Source of the DNA: CAZRHH01 sp964599885
GTDB taxonomy: Bacteria > Chloroflexota > Dehalococcoidia > DSTF01 > JACRBR01
DNA: 18,907 bases
Reading direction: 5' to 3'
NCBI GenBank assembly: GCA_964599885.1
Contig: CAZRHH010000062.1
Location: 1-18,907, forward strand
The translations under genes and the position numbers were made by a program. The stretch's first letter is position 1. Each line of letters starts with the position of its first letter. The notes below the pieces were generated by a model. That model saw only the letters and a list, made by a program, of their open reading frames with translations. It was not told the DNA's origin and searched no databases. Below are positions 5,765 through 13,050 of this stretch, piece by piece.

Positions 5765-7234
5765 TCAAGGCCACCAGAGGGCGCGTGCTTGCTCGTGGAG
5801 GCTGTCTCGGTGATCGGGGTGGGCGATCGCGATCAGCTCCTCGGCGCGCTGGCGGTGATTCTTGCCCCAGAGCCGTGCGACGCCGTACTCGGTGATGATG
5901 ATGTCAGCGTAGAACCGCGGGATGGTGACGAATGACCCAGCATCCATCTGCGGCACGATCTTCGACACCGCCCCGTCCATCGCAGTCGACTGCAGCAGCG
6001 TGATTGCGCGTCCATGCGGCGAGAACGCGCCCGCTGTGTGCATCTCCGGCTGGCCGCCCGTGCCGTTGATGATCCGCCCGCCGAAGACGCTCTCCGCGTT
6101 GATCTGCCCGATCAGGTCGACGGTGATCGCGTTGTTGATCGCCACGAAGCGATCGAACTTGGTCAGCGTGCGGGGGTGCAGCACGTACTCAGGGTCGTAC
6201 AGCTCGAAATGCGGATTGCCGTCGATGATGTCCTGATCGTTCGGGTCGGTGCCCGTCCACGCGGCGGCGACGGACTTGTTGGCGTGCAACTCCTTGCGGC
6301 TGCCGTCGACGATGCCGTCGCGCCACATACGCGCCAGGCCCGGCCAGCCAAGCTCCGTGTGAATGCCGAGATGCTTGCGGCCGGCGAACGCGCCCAACCG
6401 CGCCATACCGCGCGACGGTTCTCCGGTACCGATCTGGATCGTGTCGCCGTCGTGGATCAGTTCACTGAGGTAGCGCGCCATCGGTTCGGCTTCCGGCGGC
6501 GGCTCGGCGAGACCGAGGACGCGACGCGCATCGTCGGGCGAGACCGCCGCCATCACGCCGGAGATCGCGGCGAGGATCTGCAGGTCCGGCAGCTCGTTCG
6601 CCAGTTCGATCCAGCCTTCGCGGCGCTGCGTGTTCTCGATCTTCCCGACCGCCTCGTCGAATGCCTCACGGCCGAACGGCGGCGCGTTGTACTCGACGAA
6701 GTGGTCGATCTCGGAGACGTGTATGTATACGTCGCCGTGCACGAGGGGCAGCGCCGGATTCACCTCGGCGATGACGCAAGGCACGCGACGCGCGTACGAG
6801 CGCTGCACCCAGTGATTCATGCCGAAGTGGCAGAAACCGGCCTTGTTCGGCGGCGACACCTGACAGAAGATCACGTCCGGCACCTTCACATCGTCGTGGT
6901 GCGGGTCGTCGTACGCCTTCATGCCGAGCGAGAACAGATTCGGCAGGTACGTGCCGCGCCGCTCATCCGTGACGAAGCGCGCAAAGTCGCCGATATACAG
7001 CTCGAACTCGATGCCGAACGTCGATTCGTCGGGCATGCGCAGCCAGCCGGGATCGTTCGCCGGCGCCAACAGCCGCACCGTGACGTCTCGCAGTTGGTCC
7101 TTGCGCGCCGCAAGCGCCGGCGGCAGCGTGATCGGCGGGAAGATCGAGAACACGACCGTCTGGCCGGATTTCACGTTCTTCACGGCTTCCGCCGCCGTCG
7201 TCAGCCGCCGCTGATAGATCTCCTGCCAGTCCAT
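5765..7234 (-). CDS. Acetyl-CoA hydrolase/transferase family CoA-transferase (4-hydroxybutyrate CoA-transferase-like)
   Basis: The product is 489 residues, somewhat longer than the usual 430-450 of 4-hydroxybutyrate or butyrate CoA-transferases. The N-terminal half has SGQTVVFSIFPPITLPPAL near residues 23-41. The C-terminal half has DTIQIGTGEPSRGMARLGAF (264-283), LGIHTELGWPGL with the probable catalytic Glu294, INAESVFGGR (378-387) and GTGGQ (391-395). Such enzymes move CoA between an acyl-CoA and a free acid via a glutamyl-CoA thioester. The preferred acid is unknown. An acid that yields a hydroxyacyl-CoA would fit the PHA synthase upstream, but that is inference. GGGAG lies about 9 nt before ATG 7234. 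The 3' end faces the thioesterase gene. Confidence 0.85.
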   Translation of the reverse strand: MDWQEIYQRRLTTAAEAVKNVKSGQTVVFSIFPPITLPPALAARKDQLRDVTVRLLAPANDPGWLRMPDESTFGIEFELYIGDFARFVTDERRGTYLPNLFSLGMKAYDDPHHDDVKVPDVIFCQVSPPNKAGFCHFGMNHWVQRSYARRVPCVIAEVNPALPLVHGDVYIHVSEIDHFVEYNAPPFGREAFDEAVGKIENTQRREGWIELANELPDLQILAAISGVMAAVSPDDARRVLGLAEPPPEAEPMARYLSELIHDGDTIQIGTGEPSRGMARLGAFAGRKHLGIHTELGWPGLARMWRDGIVDGSRKELHANKSVAAAWTGTDPNDQDIIDGNPHFELYDPEYVLHPRTLTKFDRFVAINNAITVDLIGQINAESVFGGRIINGTGGQPEMHTAGAFSPHGRAITLLQSTAMDGAVSKIVPQMDAGSFVTIPRFYADIIITEYGVARLWGKNHRQRAEELIAIAHPDHRDSLHEQARALWWP

Positions 7235-7326
7235 GCGTCACTCCCTCAATCAGCGGCCATCCGCGGTTGTTGGTTCACCAGAGGCACAGAGCCGGGCTGA
7301 TATGGTGGCATTGGGCGTGCGATACC

Positions 7327-7353
7327 GGGGCGGACACGTGGGTCCGCCCCTAC
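7327..7353. repeat. REP-like palindrome ending in CTAC, copy 3
   Basis: GGGGCGGAC (7327-7335) and GTCCGCCCC (7342-7350) are perfect 9-bp inverted repeats around ACGTGG. TAC follows, so the 3' end again reads CCCCTAC. It lies in the 190-bp gap between the CoA-transferase and dapL genes, both on the minus strand. No promoter was recognised in the gap. Confidence 0.65.
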
Positions 7354-7424
7354 CGTGGTCGTGGTCGCAGCGTAGTGGCCAACGTTCACCCGTCGGTGCA
7401 TATCTGTTCGCTGTTCCCAATCGA

Positions 7425-8591
7425 TCACGCCAGCGCGGGCAACGCCGCGATCCGCCGCAGGCCTTCGTCGATGCGATCGTCGGCGAGTGTCAGGGAGAGC
7501 CGCACGTAGCCCTCACCGTGCGGGCCGTAGCCGTTGCCGGGCGTGACGATCACCGCCGCCTCGTCGAGCAGACGCTCGGCGAACGACGCCGACGTCATGC
7601 CAGCCGGCACGCGCGCCCACACGTACAGACTTGCTTTCGGCGGCGTTACCGTCAGTCCGAGACCGCGCAGCGCGTCGACGACGCGATCGCGGCGGCGCTG
7701 GTAGATCGCGTTGTGCTCGGCGATGCCGTTTTGCGGGCCGTCGAGCGCGGCGATCGCCATGCGCTGGATCGCCTGCGCCGCGCCGGAATCGAGATTCGAC
7801 TTCACGCGCATCAACGCATCAATGATTCGCGCGTTACCGACGGCCATGCCGATGCGCCAGCCGGTCATGTTGTAGCTCTTCGACAGCGAGTGGAACTCGA
7901 TGCCCACGTCCATGGCGCCCTTCGCCTGCAGAAAGCTCACCGGGCGATATCCGTCGTACGCGACTTCGCTGTACGGGCCGTCGTGGCAGATTGCGATGCC
8001 GTGCTTCTGTGCGAACGCGACGGCGCGCTCGAAGAAGCCGATGTCCGCGACGGCGCCGGTCGGGTTGTTCGGGTAGTTGAGCCAGAGCAACTTGGCGCGG
8101 CTCGCGACATCGAGCGGCACGGCGTCCAGATCCGGCAGGAAGCCGTTCTCTTCGAGCAGCGGCAGCGCGTACGCCGACCCGCCCGCGAACATCGTGCCGA
8201 TCTCGTACACCGGATACGCCGGGTCGGGCACCAGCGCCACGTCCCCGGGATCGATGAAGCATAGTGCGACGTGACCGATGCCCTCCTTCGAGCCGATGAG
8301 CGACATCACTTCCCTTTCGGGATCGAGCGTCACGCCGAACCGGCGCTCGTACCAGCGCGCGACCGCCTGCCGGAAGTCGAGGAGTCCTTCCGTCTCGGGA
8401 TAGCGGTGGTTCGCGGGATCGCGCGATGCATCGGCCAGCGCGTCGAGAATGTGCCCCGGCGTCGGCAAATCGGGATCGCCGATTCCGAACGATACGACGT
8501 CGATGCCCTCGGCCTTCTTCGCGGCGACCTTCTTGCTGATCTGCGCGAACAAGTACGGCGGCAGCTTCTCGATACGGTCGGCGAATCTCAT
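7425..8591 (-). CDS. dapL: LL-diaminopimelate aminotransferase (DapL-type), class I/II PLP aminotransferase
   Basis: DapL converts tetrahydrodipicolinate directly to LL-diaminopimelate for lysine and cell-wall synthesis. The product is 388 residues, the normal length. The opening MRFADRIEKLPPYLFAQISKK and FGIGDPDLPTPGHI (35-48) are typical of this subfamily. NYPNNPTGAV (172-181) contains the substrate and PLP-contact Asn. SLSKSYNMTGWRIG (235-248) holds the PLP lysine, Lys238. ATG 8591 is chosen over a start 60 bp upstream because the family begins here and AAGGA lies about 10 nt before it. The usual CHDAPYSE motif reads CHDGPYSE, a mild change. A general aspartate- or alanine-type aminotransferase is the alternative, but the N-terminal signature favours DapL. 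Confidence 0.85.
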   Translation of the reverse strand: MRFADRIEKLPPYLFAQISKKVAAKKAEGIDVVSFGIGDPDLPTPGHILDALADASRDPANHRYPETEGLLDFRQAVARWYERRFGVTLDPEREVMSLIGSKEGIGHVALCFIDPGDVALVPDPAYPVYEIGTMFAGGSAYALPLLEENGFLPDLDAVPLDVASRAKLLWLNYPNNPTGAVADIGFFERAVAFAQKHGIAICHDGPYSEVAYDGYRPVSFLQAKGAMDVGIEFHSLSKSYNMTGWRIGMAVGNARIIDALMRVKSNLDSGAAQAIQRMAIAALDGPQNGIAEHNAIYQRRRDRVVDALRGLGLTVTPPKASLYVWARVPAGMTSASFAERLLDEAAVIVTPGNGYGPHGEGYVRLSLTLADDRIDEGLRRIAALPALA

Positions 8592-8916
8592 ATCGGCGTG
8601 ATCCTTCGTGCGGCGTTCGATGTTCCGAAGTGTAGTCGTGCGTTCGCGCATGCGCTACGCGCGGGGGACAGGCTTATCCACAGATGACACAGATTGGGAG
8701 GATGGGCTAATCGTGGACGATGCAGAGGGAGCTCTGGTGTGTTGCACGACGCCGCCTCACCCCCCGGCCCCCTCACCAGTCAAGCTGGCGAGGGGGAGCT
8801 TGCTTTCGGAGATCATGCCCAAACGGCGACCATTCGAAGGCACGCTCTGATTCTATTTTCAAGTCAGATGTCAAAGATCAGGAGAGGGACGGCAATCGCG
8901 AGACGGAATTGTCTTG
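8592..8916. other. 325-bp noncoding gap with repeat remnants
   Basis: The gap lies downstream of galK and upstream of dapL, both on the minus strand. It contains CACAGATGA followed directly by CACAGATTG (8679-8696), which includes one consensus DnaA-box-like TTATCCACA at 8674-8682. It also contains the inverted repeat at 8768-8796. Short open frames cross it but none shows protein-like features. No convincing promoter or terminator with a T tract was found. Confidence 0.6.
8768..8796. repeat. GC-rich inverted repeat, extragenic
   Basis: CCCCCTCACCAG (8768-8779) pairs with CTGGCGAGGGGG (8785-8796) around TCAAG. The single mismatch becomes a G-U wobble if transcribed on the minus strand. The sequence just before it is also C-rich. 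No T tract follows on either strand, so it looks more like a dispersed extragenic repeat than an ordinary terminator. Confidence 0.6.
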
Positions 8917-10104
8917 CTAGTTTCGCCACGTGCGCAGGCCATCCTGGGGGGTGGTGACGTACGTTTCGGCGGCGAGACTCGTGCGTTCGCGAAACTGCGC
9001 CATCACATCGCGCTCGAACGCGTCGAGGGCGTCGGCCCGAACGAGGTTGACGGTGCAGCCGCCGAATCCGGCGCCGGTAAGCCTTGAGCCGACGACGTAG
9101 TCCTGCGCCGTGGCCAGCCCGACGAGCAGATCGAGTTCCGGCGAACTAACGTCAAAGTCATCGCGCAGGCTGCGATGCGACTCTTCCATCAGCGTACCAA
9201 CCGCCGCGAAATCGTCCCGCTCTAACGCCTCTGCGGCCGCAGCGACGCGGGCGATCTCCGTCACGACGTGTCGCCCCCGCCGCACCGGCAGATCGACTTC
9301 CTGGCGCATCGCCAGCGCGTCAATCTCGGCGACCGTCACATCACGCAGCGACGTGAGCTGCCGCCGCTCCAGCCTCGTTCGCAGGATCATCACCGTCTGC
9401 TTGCACTGTTGCTGTCGTTCGTTGTACCCACTCGCGATAAGCTCGCGCTTTACGCCGCTGTTCGCGATGACGACGGATAGCCCCGCATCTTCGAGCCGCA
9501 ACGGGACCGCCTCATGCGCGAGCGTGCGGCAGTCAACGAGCAGCGCATGGCCACGCTGTGACAACACCGACGCGAACTGATCCATGATCCCCGACTGCAC
9601 ACCGACGAACTCGTTCTCCGCGCGCTGACACATCTGCGCGAGTGATACGTCATCGATCGGTAACGCGTACGCATCACGGAACGCGCCAGCGACGGCAACC
9701 TCGATCGCCGCGGACGACGATAGCCCGGCGCCCTGCGGCACGTCGCCGTTCAGCGCCACGTCCAGCCCACGGGCATCGGTGTTGGCGATGAGCCAGGCGA
9801 CACCGCGCACGTAGTTCTCCCACGAACCCGGCGCCGCGTGGATAATGTTCCGCAAGTTCAGGCGCGCGTGCTCCTGATAGTCGGCCGACGACACCCAGAC
9901 GGCGTCGTCGTCGCGACGCGCCCAGGCGACGATTACGCTGAGGTCGATCGCGAACGGGAGCACGAGGCCGTCGTTGTAGTCGACGTGTTCGCCGATCAGG
10001 TTGACGCGCCCGGGCGCTTCGGCGAAGCCTTCGGGCGCGCGCCCATGCTCGCGCTCGAACCATCGCGCGAGGGTGGCGACGCGCTCCTCCCGCGCGGCGT
10101 TCAC
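8917..10104 (-). CDS. galK: Galactokinase
   Basis: GalK phosphorylates galactose to galactose-1-phosphate with ATP, the first committed Leloir step. All three GHMP-kinase motifs are present. The N-terminal galactokinase signature is APGRVNLIGEHVDYNDG (about 30-46). The ATP loop is NGDVPQGAGLSSSAAIE (about 119-135). The C-terminal glycine-rich motif is GSRLTGAGFGGCTVNLV. The length of about 395 residues is normal. The GTG at 10104 is preferred because it overlaps the galT TGA as GTGA, the usual sign of coupled genes. An in-frame GTG at 10116 would give 399 residues with a 16-bp overlap, and neither has a clear ribosome-binding site. The gene is the second of a galT-galK operon. Confidence 0.93.
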   Translation of the reverse strand: MNAAREERVATLARWFEREHGRAPEGFAEAPGRVNLIGEHVDYNDGLVLPFAIDLSVIVAWARRDDDAVWVSSADYQEHARLNLRNIIHAAPGSWENYVRGVAWLIANTDARGLDVALNGDVPQGAGLSSSAAIEVAVAGAFRDAYALPIDDVSLAQMCQRAENEFVGVQSGIMDQFASVLSQRGHALLVDCRTLAHEAVPLRLEDAGLSVVIANSGVKRELIASGYNERQQQCKQTVMILRTRLERRQLTSLRDVTVAEIDALAMRQEVDLPVRRGRHVVTEIARVAAAAEALERDDFAAVGTLMEESHRSLRDDFDVSSPELDLLVGLATAQDYVVGSRLTGAGFGGCTVNLVRADALDAFERDVMAQFRERTSLAAETYVTTPQDGLRTWRN

Positions 10105-11189
10105 GCTCGCGGCCACGCGTCGCGCAGCTCTTGCGCCGTCGCTTCCGGCACTGTGTCGTTGATGAACGTTCCGGCGCCCGTCTCGACGCCTGCGAGATAC
10201 TTCAGCTTGTCGCGCGTGCGGTACGGCGGCAGGAACTCGATGTGCAGATGCTCACCGGGCCGCTCGACTCCGTCCGTCGCGCGCTGATGCATCGACATCG
10301 TGTATGGCATCGCGAAGTTCCACATGGCGTCGTACGCGCGCTGCAGGTCGTGCAGCAGCCGCGCCAGCCCGTCGCGTTCCGGATCCGAAAGTTCAAGCAG
10401 CGATGCCCGATGCGCGGTCGCCGCGACGTGTACTTCGTACGGCACGCGCGCCGCAAACGGCACGTACGCGACGAACCCCTCGGCTTCACCGACGACGCGC
10501 GAGCCCACATCCCGCTCACTCGCGACGATGTCGCACATCAAGCAGCGTCCCGTTTGCGCGTGATGTTCGGCTACCACCTCGTTCTCCGTCTCGACGCGCG
10601 GCGGCACGAACGGAAACGCGTACACCTGCCCGTGCGGGTGCGTCAGCGTCACGCCAATCTCCTTGCCCCGGTTTTCAAAGATGAACACATACTCCACCTC
10701 GGGGCGCGGGCTCAATTCCCCGTAGCGGTCCGCCCACACGTCGATCAGTCGCCGCACGCCTTGTACGCCGCCACTGGCCAGCGATCCGTCGTGTTGCGGC
10801 GAGTAGACGATGACTTCGCACACACCTTCGGCGCGCGCGCGATAGTCCAGCCGCCCGCCGTCCTCCACGTCCGGCGCATCCGGCCGAAAGCTCGGGAAGC
10901 GATTCTCGAACACGACGATCTCATAGCCGGAAGACGGAATCTCCGTCGCGAAGTCGTCCGCCGACGGGGTCGGACAGAGCGGGCAGTATGCGTCGGGCGG
11001 CAGGAACGTGCGCGCCTGCCGGCCCGTCGAAACGATGACGTACTCTCCCAACAGCGCGTTCCATCGCAGTTCAACGTGCTCGTCGCCACGCGCCGCATCA
11101 TTGATGTCGAGTACGGCGGGCGTCGGCGCATCGAGCGCGTAGTAGTACAGGTAGCGGCCATCGGTGCGGTCGACGCGCGTCTTCTTCAC
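10101..11189 (-). CDS. galT: Galactose-1-phosphate uridylyltransferase
   Basis: GalT exchanges UMP between UDP-glucose and galactose-1-phosphate through a uridylyl-histidine. The HIT-type motif THPHGQVYAF places the nucleophile at His186 (HPH at 184-186). CPLCP (69-73) provides the zinc-binding cysteines. EHLHIEFLPPYRT near the C-terminus is the second-domain motif. The 362 residues match bacterial GalT. The start is GTG 11189 with only a weak upstream ribosome-binding sequence. GalT is first in the operon with galK. UDP-glucose 4-epimerase (galE) and a sugar transporter are not in the window. The upstream region (11190-11305) is shared with the divergent promoter of a candidate RNA and holds a TGATG-AAA-CATCA dyad at 11270-11282. 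Confidence 0.93.
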   Translation of the reverse strand: MKKTRVDRTDGRYLYYYALDAPTPAVLDINDAARGDEHVELRWNALLGEYVIVSTGRQARTFLPPDAYCPLCPTPSADDFATEIPSSGYEIVVFENRFPSFRPDAPDVEDGGRLDYRARAEGVCEVIVYSPQHDGSLASGGVQGVRRLIDVWADRYGELSPRPEVEYVFIFENRGKEIGVTLTHPHGQVYAFPFVPPRVETENEVVAEHHAQTGRCLMCDIVASERDVGSRVVGEAEGFVAYVPFAARVPYEVHVAATAHRASLLELSDPERDGLARLLHDLQRAYDAMWNFAMPYTMSMHQRATDGVERPGEHLHIEFLPPYRTRDKLKYLAGVETGAGTFINDTVPEATAQELRDAWPRA

Positions 11190-11305
11190 GCCGCAGTCTA
11201 GGCGAAGCGTGTTGCCGGACGCGACACATAACGGGATATCGACAAGCGACGATAAGCGCGATGTCGTTATGATGAAACATCAATCGTTTGTCGCGCGAAA
11301 ACCCG

Positions 11306-11334
11306 TTGACAGCGTGCGAGGCTGCTGATATCGT
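11306..11334 (+). promoter_or_regulatory. Strong sigma70-type promoter of a candidate noncoding RNA
   Basis: TTGACA (11306-11311) is a perfect -35, followed by exactly 17 nt and TATCGT (11329-11334), a 4-of-6 match to the -10. The expected start of transcription is about 11340-11342. That is precisely where the first arm of the long closing stem of the candidate RNA begins. Confidence 0.65.
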
Positions 11335-11340
11335 AGACAA

Positions 11341-11478
11341 GTCCCGAGTGGCTAAGAGCGTCCCGGCGGACGAACCCAGAGGTACCAGACAGCGGAAGGC
11401 GCAAGCCGGAAGCCGACGGAAAGACTGGGGGAGGTTGAAACCGGCGACACCAAGGTCACTCGGGGCATTATCATTTTT
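11341..11478 (+). ncRNA. Candidate structured noncoding RNA, family not recognised
   Basis: The predicted 5' end (11341-11353, GTCCCGAGTGGCT) pairs with 11454-11466 (GGTCACTCGGGGC) in a 13-bp closing stem, 10 Watson-Crick and 3 G-U. Inside are hairpin CGTCC-CGGC-GGACG (11359-11372) and stem CCCAG/CTGGG (11375-11379 with 11425-11429). That stem encloses CGG/CCG and GGC-GCAA-GCC capped by a GNRA tetraloop (11393-11415). ATTATCATTTTT (11467-11478) follows the closing stem, like a terminator U-tract. The region is intergenic, divergent from galT, and no protein family fits its frames. It does not match tRNA, tmRNA, RNase P, SRP or 6S RNA patterns that I know. It could be a free small RNA of about 130 nt or a riboswitch-like leader of the Nudix gene 200 bp downstream. 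Confidence 0.55.
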
Positions 11479-11508
11479 CCACAACCAGTCTCCTCTTCAA
11501 CATTGAAC

Positions 11509-11526
11509 GTCGGCCTGCCGGCCGAC
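11509..11526. other. Small perfect hairpin
   Basis: GTCGGCC (11509-11515) and GGCCGAC (11520-11526) pair around TGCC. It lies about 30 bp after the T-rich tract of the candidate RNA and before the repeat at 11595. There is no T tract. It could back up termination or be another extragenic repeat. Confidence 0.4.
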
Positions 11527-11594
11527 ACTTCGCGGTGGCCAGTCCGCGACGTTTGCGCGTTCGTGCGGGGACGGACGCCTGGACAACTCACGCT

Positions 11595-11619
11595 GGCGGA
11601 GCTAAAGCTCCGCGGCTAC
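11595..11619. repeat. REP-like palindrome ending in CTAC, copy 4
   Basis: GCGGAGCT (11596-11603) and AGCTCCGC (11606-11613) flank AA and are followed by GGCTAC. The 25-base element is the same as 5731-5755 except for one loop base. It sits 60 bp before the Nudix hydrolase start. Confidence 0.8.
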
Positions 11620-11678
11620 ATTCAGTGTGTGCCGGATGGTGGTCTCTTTCGGCGCTATCGGGCGCAACGTGAAGGTCT

Positions 11679-12239
11679 GTGATCGTGACGATCCTTTCCG
11701 AAGAACAAGAGATTCCGCAGGTCACCGCCAGCGAACGCGTCTTCGATGGCGTGAAGCTCGCGGTCCGCATCGACACGCTCACCTACACGAACGGCGCATC
11801 GCATCGATACGAGGCCGTCGAGTACGGCAACGCCGCCGTGCTGGTGCCCGTCGACGGCGACGGACGGCTGATCTTCGTCCGCCAGTATCGCCACGCGATC
11901 GGCGAGTGGCTGCTCGAACTGCCCGCCGGCGGCATCGACGAGCGTGACTCGTCGCCTGCCGAAGCGGCGCAACGCGAACTGCGGGAGGAGACGGGCTACC
12001 GCGGCACACTCACTCAGATCGGCGAGATGTTCCTCGCGCCCGGCTACTCCGATGAGTACCAGTACGTCTTCATCGCCTGCGATCTCGCCGAAGACGCGCT
12101 TCCCGCAGACGAGGAAGAAGACCTTCGCATGGAGCGACTCACGCTCGACGAAGCGCTCGCTCGCCTCGACGCCGGCGCCATCCGCGACGCGAAGACGATC
12201 GCAGCGCTGCTCATGTACGTGCGAGCGACGGCAACGTAA
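11679..12239 (+). CDS. Nudix hydrolase, ADP-ribose pyrophosphatase-like
   Basis: The product is 186 residues. The layout AAVLVPVDGDGRLIFVRQYRHAIGEWLLELPAGGID is typical of ADP-ribose pyrophosphatases, which hydrolyse ADP-ribose to AMP and ribose-5-phosphate. The Nudix box spans residues 85-107 and its metal-binding core RELREETGY (99-107) is intact. The first conserved Glu of the G-x5-E spacing is Ser91 here, a mild departure. Acidic residues continue to the C-terminus (DEEEDLRMERLTLDEAL), as in the ADPRase group. The start is GTG 11679. GAAGG at 11671-11675 is rather close to it, so the in-frame GTG at 11685 with 9-nt spacing may be the true start. A GC-rich hairpin follows the stop. Confidence 0.85.
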   Translation: MIVTILSEEQEIPQVTASERVFDGVKLAVRIDTLTYTNGASHRYEAVEYGNAAVLVPVDGDGRLIFVRQYRHAIGEWLLELPAGGIDERDSSPAEAAQRELREETGYRGTLTQIGEMFLAPGYSDEYQYVFIACDLAEDALPADEEEDLRMERLTLDEALARLDAGAIRDAKTIAALLMYVRATAT

Positions 12240-12256
12240 CACGCGAAAACGACGAA

Positions 12257-12276
12257 GGCGCGGCTTTCGCCGCGCC
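12257..12276. terminator. Bidirectional GC hairpin between convergent genes
   Basis: GGCGCGGC (12257-12264) and GCCGCGCC (12269-12276) form a perfect 8-bp stem with loop TTTC. It lies in the 62-bp gap between the Nudix gene and the convergent minus-strand gene. It probably ends both transcripts, although neither side has a strong T tract. Confidence 0.55.
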
Positions 12277-12301
12277 CACGTGAAGAGCCGCCAGGTTCTT
12301 G

Positions 12302-12805
12302 CTAACGAATCACGTCTTCGATGACCAGCGCCGTGCTGGCCGTCGGCTTGAGGACGATGCGGAGCGGGTTGTCCGGGTGGATGCTCGAGCGGCTCGGCAG
12401 TTGTACGGTCAGTTCGGCGCGCTCGCCGGGGTCGAGGTTGCGGTCGCCGTTGCCGTCGAGCCAGGTGATGGTCCAGGTCGCCGGTACCGCCGCGGTTGCG
12501 CTTTCGCTCATCGCCGTCTCGACGCGAAGCGCGGCATTGTCCTCCGGCAGGGCGATGAGCTCGTCCCCACGGACGGTCAGCGGCACGACAAGCCGCGTGA
12601 CGATGTCGTTTTCGCTCGACACCTGTACGGTGCCATCAACGGCCAGCGAGGGCGGCAGCGCGGCGCTGCCATCGCCGTTCCAGCTTCCGGAGCCGTCCCA
12701 CGGTGCGAAGAGCCAAACGGCGATGCCGGCGAAGGCCGCCAGCAAGACGAGCGTGACGGTACGGGTCGAGTGGACGGCGGGGTTGAACATCATCAGCTTC
12801 TTCAT
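12302..12805 (-). CDS. Single-pass membrane protein with archaellin/pilin-like C-terminal domain
   Basis: The product is 167 residues. Residues 1-16 are short and basic. Residues 17-34 (VTLVLLAAFAGIAVWLF) form one membrane helix, after which the chain is probably outside the cell. The C-terminal part has TWTITWLDGNGDRNLDPGE (about 109-127), an acidic loop then a beta strand. It ends in NPLRIVLKPTASTALVIEDVIR, which resembles the C-terminal strand of archaeal flagellins (archaellins). The N-terminus lacks an obvious class III signal-peptide site, so it may be an anchored relative instead of an assembling subunit. GAGG directly abuts ATG 12805, so starts at 12793 or 12790 are possible. No archaellum assembly genes are in the window. 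The family call is tentative; that this is a real membrane-anchored protein is more secure. Confidence 0.5.
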   Translation of the reverse strand: MKKLMMFNPAVHSTRTVTLVLLAAFAGIAVWLFAPWDGSGSWNGDGSAALPPSLAVDGTVQVSSENDIVTRLVVPLTVRGDELIALPEDNAALRVETAMSESATAAVPATWTITWLDGNGDRNLDPGERAELTVQLPSRSSIHPDNPLRIVLKPTASTALVIEDVIR

Positions 12806-13001
12806 CCTCGTGGCTGGCCTCGTATTTCAGGTCGGTCACCAAGTAGAACGCCTGATTTGACAAGTCGTTACCCACCGGCCCGAGAAATAGTGCGGTTCGC
12901 CGGGCTCGATGAGGCGATCCCGTACGGGCAACTCGAATCTTGAAGCCGCGCGCCCACTTGCCGGGCCCTTCCCGCGGCTATCCACGCGACCAGAAGTGCC
13001 C

Positions 13002-13007
13002 TACAAT
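13002..13007 (+). promoter_or_regulatory. Possible -10 box of the secreted esterase gene
   Basis: TACAAT matches the -10 consensus at 5 of 6 positions and lies 43 nt before ATG 13051. The sequence 17 nt upstream (TATCCA) is a poor -35. The rest of the divergent gap 12806-13050 shows no better promoter; TTGACA at 12857 has no -10 at proper spacing. Confidence 0.3.
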
Positions 13008-13050
13008 CCCCTTCCGGGTCCCCCGCATCCAGCACCCCCCGCCGGAGGAG

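Noticed and set aside
6014..7300. 428-codon plus-strand open frame opposite the CoA-transferase
   Set aside because: It is antisense to a clearly recognised enzyme, is Arg/Val/His-rich as expected from the reverse frame of GC-rich coding DNA, and shows no family motif.
7233..8264. 343-codon plus-strand open frame opposite dapL
   Set aside because: Antisense to dapL, whose PLP-lysine motif and ribosome-binding site are clear; low-complexity composition.
8674..8682. Replication origin marked by TTATCCACA
   Set aside because: A single DnaA-box-like site, inside a short tandem repeat, with no cluster, AT-rich element or dnaA/dnaN nearby.
10131..11201. 356-codon plus-strand open frame opposite galT
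   Set aside because: Antisense shadow of galT; no motif, no ribosome-binding site.
11343..11358. tRNA D-arm (CCGAGTGGCTAAG resembles Ser/Leu tRNAs)
   Set aside because: No anticodon stem, no T-arm consensus and no acceptor stem at the right distance; the same bases pair perfectly with 11457-11464.
11288..11506. 72-codon plus-strand frame across the candidate RNA
   Set aside because: No ribosome-binding site, its start lies upstream of the promoter's -35, and the peptide is basic and featureless.
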